This document shows positions 43,349 to 50,795 of a stretch of 64,000 nt of DNA, piece after piece (positions within the stretch are counted from its first letter, which is position 1; every line of letters starts with the position of its first letter). The stretch is from NCBI GenBank assembly GCA_037191015.1, contig JBBCKD010000006.1, positions 186,001-250,000 on the forward strand. Reading direction: 5' to 3'. This DNA is from Ravibacter sp037191015 (GTDB lineage: Bacteria > Bacteroidota > Bacteroidia > Cytophagales > Spirosomataceae). The position numbers and the translations under genes are program-made. The notes beneath the pieces were generated by a model. It did not search any database, was not told the DNA's origin, and worked only from the letters and a program-made list of their open reading frames with translations.

Positions 43349-44767
43349 ATGAAAAGAATAACCTTAATCCTTTTAGCTTTTTTCCCCTTTCTGAAGGCTT
43401 CCGGCCAGATAGAAAGGCTCTATGGAGGTGTAGCCCAGCTGGACATTACGCCGAAAACCGGCTATCCGCACTACCGCAACTTCGGGACCGCCGTTGACGA
43501 TTCCCTGTATGTAAAGGCCCTGGTTTTCCGGCAGGGAAAAGCAGAATGGGCTATAGCGGTATGCGATCTGTTATGGATCGAGCGGGAGCTGTCGGCCGAC
43601 GTGCGTGTGGCGGTTTCGGCGAAAACCGGGATCCCGTACGATAATATTATGCTCACTGCCACGCATACGCACACCGGGCCGGCGTATCACGGGAATATCT
43701 ATGAATTGAACAACCACATCAGGAAGTTTGACGGAACCGAAGAAGAAGCGATCGGGATGAACGGTTACCCCGCATTCCTCAGGAGCAGGATTTCGGAAGC
43801 GCTTGTAAAAGCACATGACAACCTGGCGCCGGTTACCGTCAGGTCGGTAACCGATTCTGTTACGCATCTTTCTTTCAACCGGCGCTTTATCATGAAGGAC
43901 GGGAAGGTGCGTACCAACCCCGGGAAAGGGAATCCCGATATCGTCAAAACAGCGGGCCCGATCGATCCGGAGCTGCATATGCTGTTTATCGAAAAGGCTT
44001 CAGACAAGTCTTTGATCGGGGTAGTCTCCAACTTCGCGGTTCATTCCGATACCTATGGCGGAACGGCCTTTTCGGCGGATTACCCGGGAGTGCTGGCGCG
44101 CAGGCTGGCGGAGAAAATAAAAGGCAGCTTCGTCTCGATATTTCTCCAGGGAGCAAGCGGCGACCTGAATCATTTGAACGTACAGAAAGATAGCGAGATG
44201 TTGAATACCGATAAGATCGGTTCCGGGCTTGCCGAAAGGGTAGCTAAAAGCCGGTCCGGAGGGAGGATTATATCCAAAACCCGGCTGGGAGCAGCTTCCG
44301 AATTCGTATATGCGCCGTTACAGGCCTACAACACAGGAGAGCTGAGTTGGGCCAAGGATGGTGATGCCGAATCACCCTACGGTGAAACCGGCCTGTTTAA
44401 ACTACGCAGGCCGATGAAGATCAGGTCTCTGGAGCGGATCCGCCGGCAGGAAGCCATACCGCCTACCATCGGGACAGAAGCCTGGACGCTGCCGGTAGAA
44501 GTACAGGTGTTCAGGCTGAGCGACGATGTAGCCGTAGTCGGGCTCCCCGGCGAAATTTTTGCCGACCTGGGATTGGCGATCAAAAAAGCTTCTCCTTTCA
44601 AAACGACGCTGTTCGTGGAGCTCACGAATTCGCATATAGCTTACGTGCCTACTAAAAAAGCGTTTTCGCAGGGAAGCTATGAAACGCTTAACTCCCGCCT
44701 GGCGCCGGGAGGAGGTGAATTGATGGTAGAGTCGGCCATCAGGCAATTGAAAGAGCTGAAGCGATGA
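43349..44767 (+). CDS. Neutral/alkaline ceramidase N-terminal-domain-like secreted protein
   Basis: 472 residues from ATG 43349, where a signal peptide begins (MKRITLILLAFFPFLKASGQ); an ATG 14 codons upstream is also in frame. The neutral-ceramidase catalytic fold is suggested by LYGGVAQLDITPKTGYP, LTATHTHTGPAYHG (two zinc histidines) and SNFAVHSDTYGGTAFSADYPG (a third). The nucleophile motif GDVSPN of true ceramidases reads GDLNHLN here, so the serine is missing and ceramide hydrolysis is doubtful. The C-terminal Ig-like domain of true ceramidases is absent or short. Such proteins often lie in Bacteroidota sugar-use clusters, and the function there is unknown. Confidence 0.85.
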   Translation: MKRITLILLAFFPFLKASGQIERLYGGVAQLDITPKTGYPHYRNFGTAVDDSLYVKALVFRQGKAEWAIAVCDLLWIERELSADVRVAVSAKTGIPYDNIMLTATHTHTGPAYHGNIYELNNHIRKFDGTEEEAIGMNGYPAFLRSRISEALVKAHDNLAPVTVRSVTDSVTHLSFNRRFIMKDGKVRTNPGKGNPDIVKTAGPIDPELHMLFIEKASDKSLIGVVSNFAVHSDTYGGTAFSADYPGVLARRLAEKIKGSFVSIFLQGASGDLNHLNVQKDSEMLNTDKIGSGLAERVAKSRSGGRIISKTRLGAASEFVYAPLQAYNTGELSWAKDGDAESPYGETGLFKLRRPMKIRSLERIRRQEAIPPTIGTEAWTLPVEVQVFRLSDDVAVVGLPGEIFADLGLAIKKASPFKTTLFVELTNSHIAYVPTKKAFSQGSYETLNSRLAPGGGELMVESAIRQLKELKR

Positions 44768-44793
44768 TAATTAACTGAAATTATTGAAATATG

Positions 44794-44843
44794 CCCCAGA
44801 GGGGTAACATATATCATATCATAACTACGGGCGTGGTCCGTAG
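44794..44843. repeat. Palindromic repeat CCCC-AGA-GGGG plus CTACGG-CCGTAG
   Basis: Small hairpin at 44794-44804, then taacatatatcatatcat, then CTACGG-GCGTGGT-CCGTAG at 44825-44843. It belongs to the same intergenic family as 20566, 31766 and 40726. Confidence 0.5.
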
Positions 44844-44863
44844 ATTTAACCCAAAACCTGATT

Positions 44864-45610
44864 ATGCGGTACGAACTGTTATTCCCGGATCAACTGAGAG
44901 AAGCTATTAAGAAAAATACACCTGTAGTACTACCCCTGGGAGTACTGGAGTACCACGGTTCACACCTGGTGAACGGGGTGGATACACTGGTGGTCGTCAG
45001 GGCGCTGGAGCTGCTGGAAAAGGAGCAGGACCTGATCATATTGCCCCCGTTTTATTACGGTGCAAGCAGCTACGCGGTGGAGCCTCCCGAACAGAACGGA
45101 TCGGTGCACATCGAGCCGCAGATCCTGAACCCGTTTGCCAAAGCGCTGTTTGACAATCTCTTGCGCATAGGCTTCCGGAACATTCATGTTTTTGTGCATC
45201 ACCAGAGCGAGAACTTCACCGCCGGGATGCCTACCGATCTGAGCTTTAAGCTGGCGGCACGGCAGTCGACCTTTGCCTTCCTGGAAAAGGAAAGGGGAGA
45301 AGGCTGGTGGGGAAGGGCCGATTCTGCCGATTACTACGAGAGTCATTCGCAGGGCGACAACCCGTTCAACTGGATCCGCATACACCCGTTCCTTAGCTCG
45401 GAAATACAGCAAACACACCCGATAGATCACGCCGGCAAGCTGGAAACGGCGCTCATGATGTCGCTGTGCCCGGAAGGCGCGGACATGAGCCGCTTTACCA
45501 ATGACAAATGGTATACACAAACGGCTACGGAAGCCACTCTGGCCTATGGGAACGAGGTGAAAGAGGCTGTCATGAACAATCTGAGGGAGATCCTTTTTTC
45601 TGCTACCTAG
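44864..45610 (+). CDS. Creatininase-family metal-dependent amidohydrolase
   Basis: 248 residues. The metal-site opening LPLGVLEYHGSHLVNGVDTLV aligns with the creatininase pattern (Glu29, His31, His34, Asp40). PPFYYGASSYAVEPPEQNGSVHI and LLRIGFRNIHVFVHHQSEN follow; the usual NGHGGN motif is changed to HHQSEN. Known members open creatinine or the lactam or formamide of other compounds, and several act on sugar or cofactor intermediates. With no creatine genes around, a sugar-derived amide or lactone is more likely here (inference). Confidence 0.82.
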   Translation: MRYELLFPDQLREAIKKNTPVVLPLGVLEYHGSHLVNGVDTLVVVRALELLEKEQDLIILPPFYYGASSYAVEPPEQNGSVHIEPQILNPFAKALFDNLLRIGFRNIHVFVHHQSENFTAGMPTDLSFKLAARQSTFAFLEKERGEGWWGRADSADYYESHSQGDNPFNWIRIHPFLSSEIQQTHPIDHAGKLETALMMSLCPEGADMSRFTNDKWYTQTATEATLAYGNEVKEAVMNNLREILFSAT

Positions 45611-45611
45611 C

Positions 45612-45693
45612 TTCGGCTACGCTCAGCTTCCGGTTTCGGCTACGCTCAGCTTCCGGTCTTATATCCAGGCTTCGACTGCGTTCAGTTTCCGGT
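45612..45693. repeat. 23-bp tandem repeat, two exact copies and one decayed
   Basis: TTCGGCTACGCTCAGCTTCC+GGT is found at 45612-45634 and again exactly at 45635-45657; a third copy with five changes lies at 45671-45693. A related ccggcttcggcc and a CCCCGATAGCTGTAGG piece follow to about 45735. The array starts two bases after the creatininase stop. Cores of the type ggcttcggctacgctcagc are common dispersed repeats in Bacteroidota genomes. Confidence 0.75.
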
Positions 45694-45778
45694 TTATATT
45701 CCGGCTTCGGCCCCGATAGCTGTAGGAGCTGAAGCCGCCCGACACCTAACACCTCATACCTAACACCTTGACCCCTTC

Positions 45779-46984
45779 ATGGAAAGGCCCGGCAAAACCC
45801 CGCTCGTTCCTATGGCAATTATCGGTACCATGTATGTGGTACTGGGATTTTCAGTAGGAATAAATGCTTTTTTTATCCCTTTTGTACAGGAGGCTTTTAC
45901 GGTTTCGACGGCCGCATCCTACCTGATCATGACCGCTACTTTTTCCGCCTATGTGCTCTTCGGAGTCCCGTCGGGCGTTATTATCAAAAACTTCGGCTAT
46001 AAAGGTGGGATCGGGATCGCCTTCCTGATCATGGGGCTGGGATTTTTGTTGATAGGGTATTCTGCTGAGATCAGGAGCTTTACGCTTTTTCTGTTTGCAT
46101 TGTTCATCATAGGAATGGGGCAGACGCTGCTCACAGGCGCCATCAATTCCTATGTAACCCTGCTGGGGCCGGAGGAAAGCGCGGCGAGCAGGATCTGCGT
46201 AATGGGGATCGCCGATAAGCTGGCGCTGGCGGGTGCTTCTCTCATACTGGGGATCTTCCTGGACCTGACGGAGGTCCGCCTTTCAGATGCCATAATACCG
46301 TTCTACATTATTACAGGCCTGCTGGTAGTACTGGCGATCCTGGCCAGGTACTCGCCGCTGCCCGAGCTGAAGGCAATAGGCGAAGACATAACGGAGGAGG
46401 GTAACGAGGAATCGGCCTATGCCAATACGAAGACGAGTATTTTCCAGATCCCGCACCTGCTGCTGGGCGCTGTGGCGATCTTCTTTGATGTGGGGGTAGA
46501 GATCGTGGCGCTGGGGTCGGCTAACGACTATGCCAAGGTCCTCGGATTACCGTCGCCTGAACACTATGTGTGGTATCCCACGTTCGGCATGGTGGCCGGG
46601 TACATCCTCGGTTTCCTGTTTATTCCCAGGCTGGTCAGTCAGCGGACCGCGCTCACTATTTGCTGTATCACAGGGATATTGGTCACGTTGCTGCTGGTAT
46701 CGGTGCCGGCCGGGATATCGATTTACTTTGTCGGATTGCTGGGTTTTGCAAATTCCCTGCTCTGGCCTGCAATTTTCCCGCTGGCATTGAGCGATCTCGG
46801 AAAATTTACCAAGACGGGCTCCTCAATCCTGGTTATGGGGATTATAGGCGGTGCTTTGCTGCCGTTAGGTTTCGGTTACCTCGCCGGCCTCTTTAATCAT
46901 CAGCAGGCTTACCTGATTTGTATTCCTTCTTACCTGTATATTTTGTATTTTGCCCTTTACGGGAGTAAAATCAGGGTGCATTAG
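45779..46984 (+). CDS. MFS sugar transporter, FucP-like
   Basis: 401 residues with about 12 membrane helices; the first is IIGTMYVVLGFSVGINAFFIPFVQ, and a six-six arrangement is split by a charged loop near 200-220 (ELKAIGEDITEEGNEESAY). The overall pattern fits the fucose:proton symporter family of inner-membrane sugar carriers. The split UxaA genes follow 13 bases after its stop, so it probably imports the sugar or sugar acid they process. Substrate inferred only by analogy with fucose pathways. Confidence 0.85.
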   Translation: MERPGKTPLVPMAIIGTMYVVLGFSVGINAFFIPFVQEAFTVSTAASYLIMTATFSAYVLFGVPSGVIIKNFGYKGGIGIAFLIMGLGFLLIGYSAEIRSFTLFLFALFIIGMGQTLLTGAINSYVTLLGPEESAASRICVMGIADKLALAGASLILGIFLDLTEVRLSDAIIPFYIITGLLVVLAILARYSPLPELKAIGEDITEEGNEESAYANTKTSIFQIPHLLLGAVAIFFDVGVEIVALGSANDYAKVLGLPSPEHYVWYPTFGMVAGYILGFLFIPRLVSQRTALTICCITGILVTLLLVSVPAGISIYFVGLLGFANSLLWPAIFPLALSDLGKFTKTGSSILVMGIIGGALLPLGFGYLAGLFNHQQAYLICIPSYLYILYFALYGSKIRVH

Positions 46985-46997
46985 AAGAACTCAGATA

Positions 46998-47297
46998 ATG
47001 GAGAAATTGTTGAGAATTCACAGGGACGACAATGTCCTGGTAGTGAAGCGGTTGATAGGGGCCGGGGAAATGATGCGGTTTGACGGAGAAGAGCTGGTAT
47101 ATGACTACCCGATCGGGCTGGGGCATAAGATCGCTGCGGAGTTTATCCCGAAAGGAGAGAAGGTGATCAAATTCGGGATCCCGATAGGATCAGCTACCGA
47201 GGACATCCCTAAGGGTGCGCATGTGCACCTGCACAATCTGAAGAGTGACTATTTGCCTACATTCACATTGGATCATGAGTTTATCGGGAAAAAGTGA
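46998..47297 (+). CDS. UxaA-family dehydratase, small (SAF-domain) subunit
   Basis: 99 residues from ATG 46998. RIHRDDNVLVVKRLIGAGEMM, HKIAAEFIPKGEKVIKFGIPIGSA and EDIPKGAHVHLHNLKS form the SAF domain seen at the N-terminus of altronate and galactarate dehydratases. Single-chain UxaA is about 490 residues; here it is split into two genes that overlap by 23 bases. Known chemistry of the family: iron-dependent loss of water from sugar acids. Confidence 0.88.
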   Translation: MEKLLRIHRDDNVLVVKRLIGAGEMMRFDGEELVYDYPIGLGHKIAAEFIPKGEKVIKFGIPIGSATEDIPKGAHVHLHNLKSDYLPTFTLDHEFIGKK

Positions 47298-48489
47298 GAT
47301 AATCGGGTACGAGCGTGCGGACGGCAGGATAGGGATCCGGAACGTAGTGGTGATCGCCTACCTGGTGGAGTGCGCGCATCACGTCGCGCGACGGATTTCC
47401 ATGTATTTCCCCGATGACCCGGTGCATGTGATCGGCTTCAGCGGCTGCTACCCGAACAGCTATGCCGATAAAATGATGAATGCGCTTTGTACGCATCCCA
47501 ATGTAGGCGCTGTGCTTTTGGTCTCGCTGGGTTGCGAAAGCTTTAACAGGAACAGGCTGCTCGCGAATGTAGAAGCCAGCGGGCGGCCCGTCAAGCTGAT
47601 AGGGATCCAGGGTACGGGCGGTACCGGTCGTTCGATCGAGGAGGGGAAAGCGTTTGTGCAATCGGCGTTGTCGGAGATCGCGCATGTACCCAGGGCGGTC
47701 CTGCCGTTTGAGGATATGATCATAGGCGTAGTGTCGGGAGGCAGCGATGCCACTAGCGGGCTGACGGCCAATCCGGCTGCCGGAAGGGCATTCGACAAAA
47801 TTGTGGAAATGGGAGCTACCGCCATTTTCGAAAATACCGGCGAAATGATCGGCCTTGAGCAGCATATGGCCGGCCGGGCAGTGACTGCGGATCTGGGAAA
47901 AGTGCTGATAGAAACAGTGAACAAGGCAGCCCGCTATTATTCTATCATGGGGCATGGAAGCTTCGCCCCCGGTAACGCAGAAGGCGGATTGACCACCCTG
48001 GAGGAGAAATCGATGGGAGCCTACTGTAAGAGCGGCTCCGCACCTATTGTAGGGCTGATCAAGCCGGCCGACCGGCCCGGGCGTAAAGGACTTTACCTGA
48101 TGGATATCGTGCCTGACGGGGAGCCAAGGTTTGGTTTTCCTAATCCCAACGATATATGGGAAATGAATGAATTGATCGCTTCCGGCGCACATTGCGTGCT
48201 CTTCACAACCGGGAGGGGCTCGGTCGCGGGTTCGGCGATATCGCCGGTGATCAAGATATGCGCAAACCCCGAAACGTACCGGCGTATGGAGGGGGACATG
48301 GATATCAATGCCGGAAAGATTCTTTATGATGAGGCTACAACCGACCAGGTCGCCGACGAGATCGTAGAAAAGATCATTCGTGTAGCCCACGGCGAAATGA
48401 CCTGCTCCGAGAGCCTGGGCCACCAGGAATTCGTGCTCGGCTATAAATCTTTTGAACCCCTGGGGCCGGCATGCCTTCCGGCGGGATGA
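47275..48489 (+). CDS. UxaA-family dehydratase, large catalytic subunit
   Basis: 404 residues from ATG 47275 (MSLSGKSEIIGYERADGRIGIRN); an upstream ATG lies deeper in the small-subunit gene. Family blocks are GRIGIRNVVVIAYLVECAHHVA, LLVSLGCESFNRNRL, IQGTGGTGRSIEEG, VSGGSDATSGLTANPAAG, GHGSFAPGNAEGGLTTLEEKSMGAYCKSG and VLFTTGRGSVAGSAISPVIKICANPE. Conserved cysteines in LGCES and AYCKSG are candidate metal ligands. The large and small subunit genes overlap, so they are co-translated. The order FucP-like then split UxaA is like that of the Campylobacter jejuni fucose cluster (cj0482/cj0483 and FucP). It could act on a deoxyhexonate or hexonate. Confidence 0.9.
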   Translation: MSLSGKSEIIGYERADGRIGIRNVVVIAYLVECAHHVARRISMYFPDDPVHVIGFSGCYPNSYADKMMNALCTHPNVGAVLLVSLGCESFNRNRLLANVEASGRPVKLIGIQGTGGTGRSIEEGKAFVQSALSEIAHVPRAVLPFEDMIIGVVSGGSDATSGLTANPAAGRAFDKIVEMGATAIFENTGEMIGLEQHMAGRAVTADLGKVLIETVNKAARYYSIMGHGSFAPGNAEGGLTTLEEKSMGAYCKSGSAPIVGLIKPADRPGRKGLYLMDIVPDGEPRFGFPNPNDIWEMNELIASGAHCVLFTTGRGSVAGSAISPVIKICANPETYRRMEGDMDINAGKILYDEATTDQVADEIVEKIIRVAHGEMTCSESLGHQEFVLGYKSFEPLGPACLPAG

Positions 48490-48663
48490 GAGGTGGCCGG
48501 AGAGCACGGATAAAACGTGTTTTGTTGTTTTTGTAGAAGATTTTACAGGAGTTTTCTGTACAAACATTACTTTTGTATGGAGTAAGGTAAGATATTTACA
48601 GTATTCTTAGTGGTATACTTTCCAGGTCACAGCTCAAAAACCTGAAATAAAAATTTTGCGAAG

Positions 48664-49251
48664 GTGGCTATAGGCAGAGAACGTAGTTTTGATGAGCAGG
48701 ATACGATGCTTCGGCTTTCCAAAGGTGATGAAGGAGCCTTCCGTGACGTATATGACCGTTATTGGCGGCATGTGTACAGGGCTGCTAAAAGGTATCTGCA
48801 GTCGGATGACCTCGCCCGGGATATAGTACAGGAGGTTTTCGCCGCATTATGGTACAAGAAGGAGGCTTTTACGACCATTCGTAACCTGGAAAGCTACCTG
48901 GTATCTGTTGCGAACTATCATACGTTCAGATTATTACGGAAATGGGCCGCAGAGAATAAGAATAACCAGGAATATGCATATGACTTCGCTGATTCCGTTG
49001 ATGATTCCGATCATTTGATCAGGTACAACGAGTATGAAATGCTGCTTTCTGAAGCGGTTAACCTGCTGCCGCCCCAGCAAAAGCAGGTGTTTCAGCTGGC
49101 AAGAGTGGAAGGTCTTACCCATGAGGCCATTGCCAGCCGGCTCAACCTTTCACAAGGCACTGTTAAAAATCACATGGTAAGAGCGCTGCAATCGATCCGT
49201 AAATATCTTGCCCCCCATGTCAGCCTGTACTTTTTATCCTTCCTGGGGTGA
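48664..49251 (+). CDS. ECF sigma factor, FecI-like (locus 4)
   Basis: 195 residues from GTG 48664; ATG 48706 is an alternative that begins just before region 2. Region 2 is in FRDVYDRYWRHVYRAAKRYLQSDDLARDIVQEVFAALW; region 4 in AVNLLPPQQKQVFQLARVEGLTHEAIASRLNLSQGTVKNHMVRALQSI, with a short hydrophobic C-terminus. It is separated from its FecR by 336 gene-free bases, unlike loci 1 and 2, so sigma and FecR probably have separate promoters. It is the first gene of a region that looks richer in A+T than the block before it. Confidence 0.92.
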   Translation: MAIGRERSFDEQDTMLRLSKGDEGAFRDVYDRYWRHVYRAAKRYLQSDDLARDIVQEVFAALWYKKEAFTTIRNLESYLVSVANYHTFRLLRKWAAENKNNQEYAYDFADSVDDSDHLIRYNEYEMLLSEAVNLLPPQQKQVFQLARVEGLTHEAIASRLNLSQGTVKNHMVRALQSIRKYLAPHVSLYFLSFLG

Positions 49252-49587
49252 TTGTTTCTCCCGCCCGATTACGCTTTTAGAGAAATCCGGTATCGTTTTT
49301 TAAGATATGTGCCACTAGGCACTAACTTGTTTGTAGTAGGGTACCGTATAGGATATTGCCCAGTCAGGGGCTACCTGTCAGTCACGCGTCTAAAAAAATC
49401 GCCTTTGTAAACTACGGCCTTATACTTTATTAACTGTCTGATATTAAGGATATTATTATCTTTTGATTTGATAGCCTTTTTACCAGAATGTAAATTTTTT
49501 TAAATAATTTTTACTTCCACTGTCCCTACGCTTGTGCAATAAGGCACTGTAAGGGTAAGAAGCGGATATAAAATTAACAAATAGTAT
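49252..49587. other. 336-base AT-rich gap between sigma and FecR of locus 4
   Basis: I see no coding frame here. It holds an inverted repeat GTGCC-ACTA-GGCAC near 49309-49322, a similar imperfect GTGCAATAAGGCAC near 49533-49546, and a tract tgtaaatttttttaaat near 49490 that resembles the T tract ahead of the locus 3 FecR. A FecR/SusC promoter probably lies in the last 100 bases, but the GGGGTGCT / GTACGTCT blocks are absent. Confidence 0.4.
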
Positions 49588-50631
49588 ATGAGTGCCCGTT
49601 TTACATATCTGTTACATCGTTACGTGCATCATCTGGCTACTGATGAGGAATTGAAAGAGCTGAAAGCCTTGTTGCTGAATGATCGTTTTAAGGAAGATTT
49701 TAAATCAGAATTTTCAGAATATCTGAGCGGTGAGCTGATCAGCGCCGGAAAGGAGGGCGCCGACGGGCAGGAGTCAACGGGCCATATCAATGCGGATGAA
49801 CTGTACGAGCAGATTATGACGAACGTGCAGCATGTTCCGCGAGGATCGGCTATGAAGTCCGGTAAACGTGCGCTTTGGATCAGGATAGCGGCATCAATAG
49901 CTGTTTTGTTGAGTGTAGGATGGTGGTTGTACCGTCCGGCTTATAAATCATCGGACGGCTTTGAAGCAACAACGGCTGACAACGTAGTGCGTTTTACGGC
50001 TAAAGACTACATTCACCTGCCTGACGGGAGTACGGTATTGCTGAACCATGGCAGCGAGCTGAGCTACAACGAGGAAACCTTTGGAGATGCCGACAGGGAG
50101 GTCACATTGACGGGAGAGGCCTATTTTGACATAGCGACCGACGCAGCGCGGCCATTTGTAGTACATACAGGCAAGGTAAATACCCGTGTGTTAGGAACTG
50201 CGTTTAACGTGAATGCACGCGAAGAAAAGATCGTGGTAACCGTAACAAGAGGTCTGGTAGAAGTGGGGGATGATGCAAAGGTCTATGCGCAGGTAAAGCC
50301 GGATGAACGGATCACCATTAACACGGCGAGCAATGTTTTTGAAATGGAGGAGGCTAATGTCGCCGTTGCCCTCAGGTGGAAAGAAGAAAGCCTGATCTTT
50401 GACGGGATCACGCTCGCTGAATCGGCCGGAATGATAGAGGAGCGCTACCAGGTTAAGGTGCTGATTGCTAACGAAGCGATTAAAAAATGCCGGATCAACG
50501 CCTGGTTTCTTAATGGTGAGGGGCTTGATGAAATACTGGAGCTAGTCTGCGGTATCCGGCAGGCCTCGTTCAGTAAGGTGGGGAATATGATTACAATTGA
50601 CGGGGGAATAGGTTGCGAGCCTGCGCCCTGA
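49588..50631 (+). CDS. FecR-family anti-sigma factor (locus 4)
   Basis: 347 residues. Sigma-binding N-terminus (FTYLLHRYVHHLATDEELKELKALLL), one membrane span near 93-111 (LWIRIAASIAVLLSVGWWLY), FecR domain (IHLPDGSTVLLNHGSELSY, EVTLTGEAYFDIAT, KVNTRVLGTAFNVNA) and STN-like C-terminus (FDGITLAESAGMIEERYQVKVLI, then LNGEGLDEILELVCGI). It is the partner of the sigma factor at 48664 and precedes SusC by 164 bases. Confidence 0.92.
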   Translation: MSARFTYLLHRYVHHLATDEELKELKALLLNDRFKEDFKSEFSEYLSGELISAGKEGADGQESTGHINADELYEQIMTNVQHVPRGSAMKSGKRALWIRIAASIAVLLSVGWWLYRPAYKSSDGFEATTADNVVRFTAKDYIHLPDGSTVLLNHGSELSYNEETFGDADREVTLTGEAYFDIATDAARPFVVHTGKVNTRVLGTAFNVNAREEKIVVTVTRGLVEVGDDAKVYAQVKPDERITINTASNVFEMEEANVAVALRWKEESLIFDGITLAESAGMIEERYQVKVLIANEAIKKCRINAWFLNGEGLDEILELVCGIRQASFSKVGNMITIDGGIGCEPAP

Positions 50632-50708
50632 TACAACGGTTACAAACCTTTAATTAAAAAGAACGCCTATGGAAAATATTTCCGGAAGAAAACAAAATAA
50701 CCCTTAAT

Positions 50709-50746
50709 AAAAAAAGGAAGGCCGCCCGGGGTGAGAGCCGGGCAGC
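50709..50746 (-). terminator. A-tract plus GC hairpin in FecR-SusC gap (locus 4)
   Basis: Seven A bases (50709-50715), then GCCGCCCGG (50721-50729) pairing with CCGGGCAGC (50738-50746) with one mismatch around GGTGAGAG. Same layout and distance to SusC as 25369-25402. Read on the minus strand it looks like an intrinsic terminator; read on the plus strand it is a leader hairpin. Confidence 0.45.
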
Positions 50747-50795
50747 CCGTTGTTCCTAATACCTATTGAGTTAACTATTAAAAACAACCAAAGTT

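Noticed and set aside
47281..48567. A 428-codon antisense frame over the UxaA large subunit
   Set aside because: The plus strand encodes well-conserved UxaA blocks; the antisense product has no family features.
48568..48575. TACTTTTG as a -7 promoter element before the locus 4 sigma gene
   Set aside because: It fits TAnnTTTG, but no TTTG-like -33 box lies at the right spacing, so I do not call a promoter.
49480..49587. A third copy of the GGGGTGCT / GTACGTCT element before the locus 4 FecR
   Set aside because: Only the upstream T tract is similar; neither block is present.
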